DNA of 64,000 nucleotides from Lentisphaera marina. GTDB taxonomy: Bacteria > Verrucomicrobiota > Lentisphaeria > Lentisphaerales > Lentisphaeraceae. Shown in pieces: positions 30,502 to 39,151 of the stretch. Position numbers and translations under genes: made by a program. The stretch covers positions 186,001 through 250,000 of the forward strand of contig NZ_JAQZZL010000002.1 of assembly GCF_028745505.1 (NCBI RefSeq), written 5' to 3'. How positions within the stretch are numbered: position 1 is the first letter of the stretch; each line of letters opens with the position of its first letter. The notes under the pieces are model-generated. The model saw only the letters and a program-made list of their open reading frames with translations. It was not told the origin of the DNA and did not search any database.

Positions 30502-31368
30502 TTATTTGAGCTCAAGAAATTTTTGTATTAGGTCAAAACTTTTGTCGTGGTTCATGATGAAAGTGTGACTTGCATCAAGTTTATGGTGAGCCTTGGCCCC
30601 GACTAATCGTGTGCGACTTTCGCAAACGATACCATCACTATTTTCATTGAAGAAAAAACCTAAGGGCCAATTACTGAGTTTTGGAGGGCGATTGCCAGCA
30701 ATTGTTATAAATTCGCATTGTGGATTAGCTAAGTTTTTCATGAGTTCGCTAGAAGGGTAGAGTTGAGAGCCTGAGGGGCCTAATAAGAAATTGATATTTA
30801 AGCTTTGGAGTGTTTCACAAATTGTCGAGCCTTGGTTAGGGGCTGCTAAAAGAATAGCGCGGTCAATGGGAGTAGAAGCCTTACATTTTCTAAGAAGAAT
30901 GCCGCCAAAACTATGGGTGATAATGTAGTTCTGGCTAGAGGGATGTTCGCTTATGATTTGTTCGATTCGTGTGGCTAAGTTGTCGGGCTTGTTGAGCATG
31001 CTTGAGTATTCTAGGTTATGGACAAGGTGGCCTTTGGCTTCGAGTTTATCCTGTAATTTTGCCATGGAATGATGACTTCGACCAAGTCCGTGGATGAGGA
31101 AAAACTGTTTGGGGTGGATGTAGGGCGCTAAGAGAGTAAGTTTGGTGCGGCAAAACTCTTCACTTCCCCAATGGTAGCGCAAGTAATTATCTTTGAGTAC
31201 TCGGCAATGCCCAGTAATTACATTTTGCTGAATCTTGTATTTGCCAGCGACTGAAATGTCATTCCAAAACTGCATGCCACCTAGAGTAGGTACCGCCGCG
31301 AAGCTTTGCATATTCAATATAAGAATAAAAAAGAGAGGGATGCGCAAGAGACGAAATCGAGAAATCAT
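30502..31368 (-). CDS. exported alpha/beta hydrolase, lipase-like
   Basis: A 288-residue alpha/beta hydrolase with a signal peptide (about 1-24). FFLIHGLGRS is the oxyanion region, and the nucleophile elbow is THSFGG (G/T-x-S-x-G type) in NYIITHSFGGILLRK. A late Asp and the His in KLDASHTFIMNH complete the likely triad. It resembles PGAP1/triacylglycerol lipase-like esterases; the substrate is unknown. It is divergent from folK with a 165-base gap that holds no recognised element beyond possible promoters. Confidence 0.8.
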   Translation of the reverse strand: MISRFRLLRIPLFFILILNMQSFAAVPTLGGMQFWNDISVAGKYKIQQNVITGHCRVLKDNYLRYHWGSEEFCRTKLTLLAPYIHPKQFFLIHGLGRSHHSMAKLQDKLEAKGHLVHNLEYSSMLNKPDNLATRIEQIISEHPSSQNYIITHSFGGILLRKCKASTPIDRAILLAAPNQGSTICETLQSLNINFLLGPSGSQLYPSSELMKNLANPQCEFITIAGNRPPKLSNWPLGFFFNENSDGIVCESRTRLVGAKAHHKLDASHTFIMNHDKSFDLIQKFLELK

Positions 31369-31533
31369 AAAAAGCCTTGTTTATAGAGTTGAGCTAGTTT
31401 ATCATCATCTTGCTGCGTAGCCATTTAATTATAGTGACGCCCTCTATTGATTTAAGTGATATAAAGTCGATCAAGTTGGTTAAATAGTCGAGCTGGGTTT
31501 ATACTTCTTGATGATAATTTTAGGTTTTAAGAA

Positions 31534-32001
31534 ATGAAGAAAAAAGTAGCTATAGCCTTGGGCTCAAACTTGGGGGATCGTTCGAGTTATTTTGATTTTG
31601 CCTTGGGGCGCTTGCAAGAAGAAGGTTTAAGGGATTTGCGAATGGCGCAAGTGCTCGAAAGTGAGCCCGTTGATTGCCCTAAAGGTTCAGAAGTTTACTT
31701 GAATTCTGTAGCGATTGCCTACTGGGAAGGTGATGCTATTAGCTTGTTAGAACTTTGTCTTCAGATTGAGAAAGAGGCGGGAAGACAGCGTACGGGTTTG
31801 CTTAATGAATCGCGATTTTTGGACTTAGATGTTTTGCTTATAGAGGAGGAAAGTTACGAGCTCCCAAATCTCATAGTGCCTCACCCCCGCATGTGCCAAC
31901 GGGATTTCGTCTTAGGCCCATTGGCAGAATTACAGCCTGATTGGCGGATTCCAGGGGTAGACTTAACGGTGAGTCAGTGTTTAGAGGAACTCCAGAAATG
32001 A
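31534..32001 (+). CDS. folK: 2-amino-4-hydroxy-6-hydroxymethyldihydropteridine diphosphokinase
   Basis: Pyrophosphorylates 6-hydroxymethyl-dihydropterin in folate synthesis. VAIALGSNLGDR is the family start, RFLDLDVLLIEE holds the metal-binding Asp pair, and VPHPRM plus RDFVLGPLAEL are the usual C-terminal motifs. It is 155 residues, a normal length. Its stop overlaps the start of the next gene (ATGA). No other folate gene is in the window. Confidence 0.93.
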   Translation: MKKKVAIALGSNLGDRSSYFDFALGRLQEEGLRDLRMAQVLESEPVDCPKGSEVYLNSVAIAYWEGDAISLLELCLQIEKEAGRQRTGLLNESRFLDLDVLLIEEESYELPNLIVPHPRMCQRDFVLGPLAELQPDWRIPGVDLTVSQCLEELQK

Positions 32002-32684
32002 GGTTTCTAGGCTTATTACTTTTAAATTTACTCTTATTTATCTCCGTCCTAAGTTCAGCAGAGTTAAAAGTGCAAAGCTTTGATGGTGTGGACTGGAGCA
32101 AAGTTTCAGCTACAGAGACAAAAGTAGTGGGCTATGAAAAGCCTTTGAAAGTACAAGTCGCTGTGGACGGGGAGCGTTTGTATGTACGTGTGCGAATTCC
32201 GCAAAAAGAGCCCAATTTAAAGCATCGTCCTTGGGTTCTCAAAGATGAAAAGTTTGTCGTGGGCAAACAACTTGAGGATAGCTTGGCATTGCGCTTTTCG
32301 CAAAAAGATAAAAAGGTTCAGGATCTATGGTTTTGGGGGGTGAATCGTACTCAATGGGGTTTTGCAGATGATGGTTTTTTTATGGATGAAAAATATTCCC
32401 CTGATGTAGGAAAAGGCCCTTGGAAGTTGAACTTAAATTTAGATACTTTACATCAGAATCGCAACCGTTACTTATCACAAGAAGCCTCTGCGAGTCGAGC
32501 AGATGTGAAAGTCAGTACTAAATATCTTAATGGTGAATGGCGTCTTGTTTTTTCAAGGTTGTTAAACACGGGCAATGATGATGACTTAAATTTAATGAGC
32601 GAGTTTAGTTTGTCTTTGTCCAAAGATCTAAATAGTCCTCAGTCAGAGGCTCTAAGTATATCTGTAAGTGAGCTTAGAAAATGA
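31998..32684 (+). CDS. secreted protein with DOMON/CBM9-like domain
   Basis: 228 residues from the ATG at 31998, which gives a clear signal peptide (MRFLGLLLLNLLLFISVLSSA); an in-frame upstream ATG at 31941 lies inside folK and has no signal. The mature part is beta-rich. VAVDGERLYVRVRIP and VQDLWFWGVNRTQWGFADDG resemble DOMON-type domains of the ethylbenzene dehydrogenase heme-binding/CBM9 group. Whether it binds heme or carbohydrate cannot be told. It is coupled by four-base overlaps to folK and to the following histidine kinase, so it may supply the signal that the kinase senses. Confidence 0.65.
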   Translation: MRFLGLLLLNLLLFISVLSSAELKVQSFDGVDWSKVSATETKVVGYEKPLKVQVAVDGERLYVRVRIPQKEPNLKHRPWVLKDEKFVVGKQLEDSLALRFSQKDKKVQDLWFWGVNRTQWGFADDGFFMDEKYSPDVGKGPWKLNLNLDTLHQNRNRYLSQEASASRADVKVSTKYLNGEWRLVFSRLLNTGNDDDLNLMSEFSLSLSKDLNSPQSEALSISVSELRK

Positions 32685-34078
32685 GTTTTAAATTATTAAA
32701 AAACTTTGTTCTCATTGTCTACCTTGCTCTAGGATCCTTGTTTCTGTATATGCAATACAGTGAGTTGGAAGTTCTGAAGAGTGGAGTAGCCGATAATGGG
32801 GGATTAAAAGAGTATCACGATTTGAAAAACTTTGAGAAGAGATGGGCTGAAGAGGGTTCATTTGAAGGGGTTCCGAGTTCAATTAAAGGCGATATTCAAG
32901 AGTATGAATTTTTAGTTTTAACATTGAAAGAACAGCAGGCTTTTGATGATGCTTCTGAAGAGTTTTTTTTAATTCAAAAAAGTGTTTCCGAAAAGAAAAA
33001 TAGTATTTCCGATATTGTTCACAATAAAATGTTATCCTATGTTGAATCACATGTGGAGCAAGAGGGGCAGAAAATTGAATCCCTATTATTAGCAGGGGAA
33101 AAAAGGTTTTTAGGTTTTCTTACATTTTTTCTTGGCTTTGGGGCGCTGCTTATTTTTCTTATTCGGTCAGTGCGAAAGCCTTTAGACGAGATGGCAGAGG
33201 CAATGCGCGAAGTTCGCAAAGAGAATTTCACTTATAGTTTACCGATCGACGAAGAGCGTAGTGATGAATTAACTCAGTTGAAACGAGATTTTAATATCAT
33301 GATCCGTAAATTAGAAATTCTACATCGACGTACGGAAGAAAATCGTGAACAATTAGAGCACGATGCTAAGCAGTTGAAGGAATCAGTAGTTTCAAAGACG
33401 CGCTTTATTCGGCATCTAGGGCACGAATTGCGATCTCCGCTAGCTGCAATTAGTAGTTTCTCTGAGTTGATGTTAGAAGGGATGCATGGTGATATAACCG
33501 TTAAGCAAGAAGCGAGTTTGCAAAGGATTATGAGCAATGCTCAAAATCTTTTGGACTTAGTCAACGATCTGGTGGATCAAGCCAAAGCTGAAGCAGGGTC
33601 TTTGGAGTTGAAGTTAGAGCCTAAAGAATTAAAACCCTTTTGCGAAGAAGTTCTAGAGAGCGTCAAGATTGAGGCTGAAAAAGGCGGTTTGAAGGTGTCG
33701 ACAATTTTTGATGATGAAGTCATGATTTGTGAAATCCATGAAATTCGTTTTCGCCAAGTTTTAGTGAATCTAATTAGCAACGCGATTAAATTTAGCAAGC
33801 AAGGAGGCAAACTAGAGTTACGTGTGTTGCGCAAAGGAGATTTAGCTTTTGTTGAGATAGAAGACGATGGCGTGGGTATTTCTCTCGCAGATCAGCGCAA
33901 TATATTTATGGAATTTCATCAAGGAGAAACTTTTCAGAAAGACCGTGGAGCAGGCCTAGGTTTGCACCTCTCGCGGCAAATTGCCCGCCTGCATGGTGGT
34001 GATATAACAGTTATAAGTGAACAAGGAAAGGGAAGTGTATTTCGAGTGCAGCTTCCTTTGAGCAAAGAAAAGGTGTAG
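32681..34078 (+). CDS. membrane sensor histidine kinase
   Basis: 465 residues. Transmembrane helices at about 6-24 and 143-162 enclose a periplasmic helical sensor of about 118 residues. A HAMP domain follows (about 162-215), with a short coiled coil, then HisKA with the phospho-acceptor H248 in HLGHELRSPLAAISSF, and HATPase_c with NLISNAIKFS, DDGVGIS and GAGLGLHLSRQIARLHGG. No response regulator is adjacent, so its partner is elsewhere. Coupled to the DOMON-like protein gene. Confidence 0.92.
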   Translation: MSFKLLKNFVLIVYLALGSLFLYMQYSELEVLKSGVADNGGLKEYHDLKNFEKRWAEEGSFEGVPSSIKGDIQEYEFLVLTLKEQQAFDDASEEFFLIQKSVSEKKNSISDIVHNKMLSYVESHVEQEGQKIESLLLAGEKRFLGFLTFFLGFGALLIFLIRSVRKPLDEMAEAMREVRKENFTYSLPIDEERSDELTQLKRDFNIMIRKLEILHRRTEENREQLEHDAKQLKESVVSKTRFIRHLGHELRSPLAAISSFSELMLEGMHGDITVKQEASLQRIMSNAQNLLDLVNDLVDQAKAEAGSLELKLEPKELKPFCEEVLESVKIEAEKGGLKVSTIFDDEVMICEIHEIRFRQVLVNLISNAIKFSKQGGKLELRVLRKGDLAFVEIEDDGVGISLADQRNIFMEFHQGETFQKDRGAGLGLHLSRQIARLHGGDITVISEQGKGSVFRVQLPLSKEKV

Positions 34079-34080
34079 TT

Positions 34081-34551
34081 ATGGAATTGAGTTTGAATGA
34101 ATTGTTATGCACTCCGCAAGGGGATGTAGAAAGAGAGGAGATTTTAAATTCTTGGTCATGGCTGACGAATGATCTGCCAGTTCTTTTTACTGCAATGGGG
34201 GATGTTTTTGTTCAGGCAGATGATGCGACGGTTTCTTTACTTGATGTTACCGCTGGTGAACTGATTCTTGTGGCAAAAAATGGTGAGGAGTTTCAAGCGC
34301 TCTTGACCGATGTTGACTTCTTGACTGAAAAGCTATATGCCGAAGCTGTTGCCAAATACCGAAAAATTGGCAAGCGATTGAATGCGGGTAAATGCTATGG
34401 TTACAAGCAACCCTTAGTCTTTGGTGGTGATGAAAAAGCACATAATTTGAAGATTTATAATATTGAAGATTACCTGAGTTTGATGGGTGATATCCATGAG
34501 AAAATCAAAGATTTACCTGAGCAATCTGAAGTTGAAATTGATTTGTCTTAG
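34081..34551 (+). CDS. DUF1851 domain protein (Tdi1-immunity-like)
   Basis: A 156-residue soluble protein resembling DUF1851, the family of T6SS DNase immunity protein Tdi1. Supporting stretches are GDVFVQADDATVSLLDVTAG, RLNAGKCYGYKQPLVFGGDE, and NIEDYLSLMGDIHEKI. It begins three bases after the histidine kinase. No DNase toxin or T6SS gene is near, so an immunity role is only a family-level possibility; many such proteins are orphans. Resemblance is by eye. Confidence 0.65.
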   Translation: MELSLNELLCTPQGDVEREEILNSWSWLTNDLPVLFTAMGDVFVQADDATVSLLDVTAGELILVAKNGEEFQALLTDVDFLTEKLYAEAVAKYRKIGKRLNAGKCYGYKQPLVFGGDEKAHNLKIYNIEDYLSLMGDIHEKIKDLPEQSEVEIDLS

Positions 34552-34670
34552 TTAGCTAAAGTTTCTACTTGCGTAGAGTCCTTTAGAGCTATGGAAAACA
34601 TGTTGACATGAAGGGACTTTAACCTATCTTTGAGCTTATTAAATTTATAAAGTTGAGTTCAAAAAATAAG

Positions 34671-36011
34671 ATGAATAAAGAAGAAGCCGTTTTAGAAGTT
34701 TTGTCCGTGATTATCGATCCTGATTTGGGCAAAGATATCGTGAGTTTAGGCTTTATTAAAGATTTGGAAATAACCGACTCAGGTCAAGTGGATTTCTCTA
34801 TTGAGTTGACCACTCCAGCTTGTCCAGTCAAAGAAGAGTTTCGCAGTCGTGCAACCGCTTTAGTTGAGAGCCTATCTTGGGTGACTGAAGTCAATATTAC
34901 AATGACAGCACAGCCACAGAAGGATATTAATGCGAATCGCGCAAAAGGCGTTGCCAAGGTAAAGAACATAGTTGCAGTCACAAGTTGTAAGGGTGGCGTG
35001 GGTAAATCAACCACAGCAGTTAACCTCGCGTACTCACTTAAACGTACAGGTGCTAAAGTTGGTATTTTAGATGCGGATATTTATGGCCCCAGTTTACCGG
35101 TGATGGTTTCGCCTGAAGACACCGACATTTACCAGGGTGGAGGCATGTTGCTTCCTTTGGAATACGAAGGTGTTAAGTTAATGTCTTTTGGCTTTCTCAA
35201 TACAGATCAAGAAGCGGCTATTATGCGTGGTCCGATGGTGAGTCAAGTCATAGGCCAGATAGGCGGTGGTTGTGATTGGGAAGAACTGGATTATTTAATT
35301 GTCGACTTCCCGCCCGGCACAGGTGATATTCAGCTCACCTTATTACAGTCTTTGCCCTTTACGGCAGCAGTCATTGTGACCACACCTCAAAACCTAAGTT
35401 TCATCGATGTGATTAAAGGCATCAAGATGTTTGATCAACTTCAAGTCCCAAGCGTGGCTGTCGTTGAAAACATGTCTTACTTTACTTGTGGTAATTGTGA
35501 TGAGAAGCACCGACCCTACGGCCAGGGGGCTCTGAAGAAATTGGTAGATATGTATGGTTTCCGTCATGCATTTGAGTTGCCCATAGATGTCGACTTGAGT
35601 AACGCGGGTGACACGGGGATTCCTCCAGTTCTAGCAGAGCCAAATGGTCAATTGGCGCGCTACTATAGCGACATAGCCTCATCAGTGGCACGCGAAATTA
35701 GTCGTATTAAATTCATGGCAAAGGATAAGCCTAAAGTTGAGTTTATCGAAGATCGTGGTGTCGTTCTAAGTCAAGGTGAGCAAGAATTAGTTTTTGAGCC
35801 AAGAGAATTGCGTTTGTCTTGTCATTGTGCAGCATGTCGCCATGAATTCACTGGCGAAAAGCTATTAGATGAAAAATCTGTGCCAGCAAACGTTAAGCCA
35901 GAAAGCATTCGCCCCATGGGGAATTATGCCGTTTCAGTTATATGGTCAGATGGTCACAGCAGCTCAGTTTATGCCTATGACAAATTGTTTGAGATGAAAG
36001 ATGAAGTTTGA
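34671..36011 (+). CDS. Mrp/NBP35 family Fe-S carrier ATPase with DUF59 and DUF971 domains
   Basis: A scaffold/carrier for [4Fe-4S] clusters. Order of domains: MIP18/DUF59 (about 5-85, IDPDLGKDIVSLGFIKD); a P-loop domain with CKGGVGKSTTAVNLA, the DADIYGPSLP switch and DFPPGTGD; and a CxxC pair (TCGNC) for cluster binding. The C-terminal DUF971 (about 365-440) carries LRLSCHCAACRHEF with extra Cys residues and SVIWSDGHSSSVY. The same three-domain order occurs in plant HCF101. I chose the ATG at 34671; a TTG at 34653 adds six residues. Neither has a strong ribosome site. The next gene overlaps by 11 bases. Confidence 0.9.
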   Translation: MNKEEAVLEVLSVIIDPDLGKDIVSLGFIKDLEITDSGQVDFSIELTTPACPVKEEFRSRATALVESLSWVTEVNITMTAQPQKDINANRAKGVAKVKNIVAVTSCKGGVGKSTTAVNLAYSLKRTGAKVGILDADIYGPSLPVMVSPEDTDIYQGGGMLLPLEYEGVKLMSFGFLNTDQEAAIMRGPMVSQVIGQIGGGCDWEELDYLIVDFPPGTGDIQLTLLQSLPFTAAVIVTTPQNLSFIDVIKGIKMFDQLQVPSVAVVENMSYFTCGNCDEKHRPYGQGALKKLVDMYGFRHAFELPIDVDLSNAGDTGIPPVLAEPNGQLARYYSDIASSVAREISRIKFMAKDKPKVEFIEDRGVVLSQGEQELVFEPRELRLSCHCAACRHEFTGEKLLDEKSVPANVKPESIRPMGNYAVSVIWSDGHSSSVYAYDKLFEMKDEV

Positions 36012-36678
36012 TGACAATATTTGGTATGCGGTTAATCAGACTCGTATTATTTTAGAGCCCGAGAAAGTCTTGGAAACCTTTGGACAAACAAAGATTAAAT
36101 ATCGCATAGTTTGCCCGACAAATGACAGCTTGTGCAAAGTTCGCGAAGGCGTTGTTTTAACAGAGAAGCCATTAATTATGAGCGCTAGTCAATTTGCTCA
36201 AAAAGTACTTGAAGGCTTTGGTCAGAAAGCAAGTGAATATGCGGATTGGCTAAAAGGCCATGGTGAATTATTGAATGTGATTCAATATGGTCTACAGATT
36301 CGCAAAGAAGAGATTTCCGAGAGTGAAATTCACGAGGGCTTGGAGACGGCGATCAGCAAAGTTGTTGAAGTCGCTGAAAAAGATTCAATGATTAATGTGG
36401 TGATTCAGGGAGTGGATGAAATGTGGGAAGTTTCCTTACTCAAATTCATGCAATCCTACATGCAGCGCTCTGCTCCAGTGAACTTTCAAACATTTCAATC
36501 CCATCAGATCAATGCCAAAGAGCAAATAGGTCGTGAACAAGACAGCTATATCGAGGACCGCTTTTATGAGGCGCGAGGCAATAAAGCAAAGATTAATGAA
36601 TTAGGTAGAGAACTACAGAATTTTGGTAGATTTAACGAATTTGAAGACCGCTTTTACGCTTTATTGCGTGAGTGTTAA
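36001..36678 (+). CDS. unknown soluble protein between mrp and ispG
   Basis: I do not recognise this 225-residue protein. It has no signal or membrane segment. The first third is beta-rich ([21 protein letters not shown]), the middle has [20 protein letters not shown] and [10 protein letters not shown] helix with [18 protein letters not shown] follows, and the C-terminal 55 residues are charged and helical (ERQ-rich, [12 protein letters not shown]). It overlaps the Mrp gene by 11 bases and ends 14 bases before the ispG start, so the three form one unit. Because Mrp carries Fe-S clusters and IspG needs one, a link to cluster delivery is possible but only inferred. Confidence 0.8.
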   Translation: MKFDDNIWYAVNQTRIILEPEKVLETFGQTKIKYRIVCPTNDSLCKVREGVVLTEKPLIMSASQFAQKVLEGFGQKASEYADWLKGHGELLNVIQYGLQIRKEEISESEIHEGLETAISKVVEVAEKDSMINVVIQGVDEMWEVSLLKFMQSYMQRSAPVNFQTFQSHQINAKEQIGREQDSYIEDRFYEARGNKAKINELGRELQNFGRFNEFEDRFYALLREC

Positions 36679-36692
36679 GTAGGAGAATACAG

Positions 36693-37802
36693 ATGGCAAT
36701 ACGAGAAGTTAAAATTGGAAGTCATACCATAGGAGAAGGTCACCCGGTCCTGATTCAATCTATGGCCGCGACGCGTACACAAGATTTGGAAGCGACGCTC
36801 GAACAAGTTTTATTATTGGAAAAAGCAGGTGCAGGCATTGTGCGTGTGGCAGTGGACAACAAGAAAGATGTTGAGGCACTGAAGTGGATTCGAGAGCGCA
36901 GTAAGGTTGAGCTTTCAGTGGATTTACAAGAGAACTATCTTTTAGCTGCTGAAGTAGCTCCATTTGTGGCTAAATTCCGTTATAATCCTGGACACTTACA
37001 TCATCTGCAGCCTTCTAAGACAATAGAAGAAAAAGTGGCGTGGTTAGTGGATGTGGCTAAGGAACATGATTGCGCGATGCGCGTCGGAGTGAATTGTGGT
37101 TCTGTGGCGCCTGATTTTTTAGAAAAGTACGATGATAAAGAAGAGGCAATTGTTGCGAGCGCCCTCTATCATGCCAATTTGTTAGATAGCTTGGGTTTCA
37201 CTCGTTACTGTGTATCCTTAAAGGACTCTGATCCAAAGACAGTCCTTCGCGTCAATCGCAAATTTTATGCTGAAAAGCCTGAGGTACCCTTGCATTTGGG
37301 CGTGACTGAAGCAGGGATGCCACCAGCGGGTGTCGTTAAAAGTCGCGAAGCTTTTGAGCCCTTATTAAAAGATGGTATTGGATCAACTTTACGCGTGAGT
37401 TTAACTCTGCCTTTTGCAAAGAAAGATGAAGAAATTCGCGTTGGACACAAAATTGTGGAAGATGTTTTAGCCGGTCACTTTTGGAATCAAGAGTATGTGC
37501 AAGATGGCTTTAATATTATTTCTTGTCCAAGCTGTTCTCGTGTCGAGAATGAAAAATTTATTCAGCTCGCTGAAAAAGTCCAAGAATTTACTGAGGCACT
37601 TCCCAAAGATAAGCCAATGACGATTGCGGTAATGGGATGTCGAGTCAATGGCCCAGGTGAAACGGATGATGCCGATGTTGGCTTGTGGTGTGGCCCAAGA
37701 CATGTGAATATGAAACGTGGTGGTGAGGAAGTTGGTGCCTTTACCTACGATGAAATCATTCCTAAGTTGAAAGAAGAAATTGATTGTTTCTTAGCTAAGT
37801 AA
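36693..37802 (+). CDS. ispG: 4-hydroxy-3-methylbut-2-en-1-yl diphosphate synthase
   Basis: The penultimate enzyme of the MEP isoprenoid pathway, a [4Fe-4S] enzyme. The start ([19 protein letters not shown]) and GAGIVRVAV form the TIM barrel entry. Cluster ligands are in [14 protein letters not shown] and [12 protein letters not shown]. It is 369 residues, the short bacterial form. I chose the ATG at 36693, which has TAGGAGA eight bases upstream, over an in-frame GTG at 36672 inside the previous gene. Its stop overlaps the next start as TAATG. Confidence 0.95.
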   Translation: MAIREVKIGSHTIGEGHPVLIQSMAATRTQDLEATLEQVLLLEKAGAGIVRVAVDNKKDVEALKWIRERSKVELSVDLQENYLLAAEVAPFVAKFRYNPGHLHHLQPSKTIEEKVAWLVDVAKEHDCAMRVGVNCGSVAPDFLEKYDDKEEAIVASALYHANLLDSLGFTRYCVSLKDSDPKTVLRVNRKFYAEKPEVPLHLGVTEAGMPPAGVVKSREAFEPLLKDGIGSTLRVSLTLPFAKKDEEIRVGHKIVEDVLAGHFWNQEYVQDGFNIISCPSCSRVENEKFIQLAEKVQEFTEALPKDKPMTIAVMGCRVNGPGETDDADVGLWCGPRHVNMKRGGEEVGAFTYDEIIPKLKEEIDCFLAK

Positions 37803-39151
37803 TGGACAAATTCTTTATTGAGTCTCTTTCTTTAGACTTACTGGAGGAAGTGAGAGTGCTTCCCGGTAAGCGCTACGTTTGTCGTGCCCAGCATTCACAG
37901 AAAGAAGTCTTTGTAAAGTTTTTTTATGGTAAGAATGCGGAGCGTTATTTTAGCCGTGAAAAGGAAGGTTTAGCGCTTTTAGCAAACAATAATTTTTTAG
38001 GACCAAATCTTATTCAAGATGGGACGATAGAAGGTGCGCTTTTACCTGATGACTGGGAGCTGTACGGTAAGGCTTTTTATATAATTACGGAGAAAATCGA
38101 AGGTCAGAGTCTTTTGGATTTATGGCAAGAGGAAGATTCCGACAAGAATGCATTACTCCAGAAACTCGTTGTACAATTATCGCATTATCACAAATCTGGG
38201 ATAATGCAGACGGATATACATTTTGGCAACTTTATTATTGTGGAAGGGCAAATTGCTTGCCTAGATGGTGATGGTGTTAAAAAATCGAAATCTCAATTAA
38301 AACATTTAGAAAACTTGGCACTCATGTGCGCACAAGCAGGTTTTTACTGCCCCTTATCAAACGAGGAAATCTTAAGTGCTTATGCAATTCCAGTTCAAGA
38401 AGAGCAATTTGCTAAGGTGTTTCACGAAAGACGCCGGTGGCGCGTCGAACGCTTATTACTCAAAGTGCAAAGGAATTGTACTGCGGTAAGTGTGCGCAGT
38501 AAAAAAACGGATACTTTTTATATAAATAAAAAGTGGGATAGTGGGGATCTACAAGACTTTCTGAAAGCTCCCGATCAAGCATTGGAAGATGGCTCTGCAA
38601 AAATGTTAAAAAGTGGTAATACTTGTACCGTTTATCAGATTGAGATCAATGATGAACCCATGGTGATTAAGCGCTATAATCCTCGAAAAGGTTTAAAGGG
38701 AAAAATGGACGTTTTACGTGCGGGACGCTCAAAGACTTGTTGGTCTCATAGCTTTGCAATGCGCGATAATTTTCTGAGTACACCAGAATCAGTCGCTTTG
38801 CTCATACGTAAGGAAGGTGTGAAAAGGCGCGATTGGTTAGTGACTCGTATGGCGGAAGGTGATTTGTTATCTGATTACGTCCAGGATTTGAGTATGGCTG
38901 AAAAAGTACTTTCCGAGGTTCAATCTTTTTTTGATGCAATGAAGCAGGGACGTTTTTCCCATGGTGATTGTAAGGCGACTAATTTCATTGTGAATCCCGA
39001 TGGGAAACTTCAAATCATCGATTTAGATTCCAGTATTTTTCACAAATGTGGAACTAGTTTTGAAAAAGCTTATAAAAAAGACAAGGCTCGCTTCTTAAGA
39101 AATTGGCCCGATGATATCAAGAAATTTTTCACTGAAAAGTTGGTGTTTTGA
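37802..39151 (+). CDS. tandem LPS-kinase-like protein (two kinase-fold domains)
   Basis: A cytosolic 449-residue protein with two eukaryotic-type kinase folds. Domain 1 (about 1-230) has a lysine in FVKFF and a catalytic loop QTDIHFGNF (D138, N143) with D155 in CLDGDGV. Domain 2 (about 255-449) has VIKRY as the lysine strand and HGDCKATNF (D389, N394) with D407 in IIDLDS. Both therefore retain the loop Asp, Asn and metal Asp. The sequences resemble WaaP/RfaP and Kdo-kinase-like proteins that phosphorylate LPS core sugars. Substrate is inferred. It overlaps ispG by one base, and the methyltransferase gene begins at its stop. Confidence 0.82.
   Translation: MDKFFIESLSLDLLEEVRVLPGKRYVCRAQHSQKEVFVKFFYGKNAERYFSREKEGLALLANNNFLGPNLIQDGTIEGALLPDDWELYGKAFYIITEKIEGQSLLDLWQEEDSDKNALLQKLVVQLSHYHKSGIMQTDIHFGNFIIVEGQIACLDGDGVKKSKSQLKHLENLALMCAQAGFYCPLSNEEILSAYAIPVQEEQFAKVFHERRRWRVERLLLKVQRNCTAVSVRSKKTDTFYINKKWDSGDLQDFLKAPDQALEDGSAKMLKSGNTCTVYQIEINDEPMVIKRYNPRKGLKGKMDVLRAGRSKTCWSHSFAMRDNFLSTPESVALLIRKEGVKRRDWLVTRMAEGDLLSDYVQDLSMAEKVLSEVQSFFDAMKQGRFSHGDCKATNFIVNPDGKLQIIDLDSSIFHKCGTSFEKAYKKDKARFLRNWPDDIKKFFTEKLVF

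Noticed and set aside
34081..34551. T6SS toxin-immunity locus
   Set aside because: Only an immunity-like DUF1851 gene is present; no toxin, VgrG, Hcp or PAAR gene is in the window.
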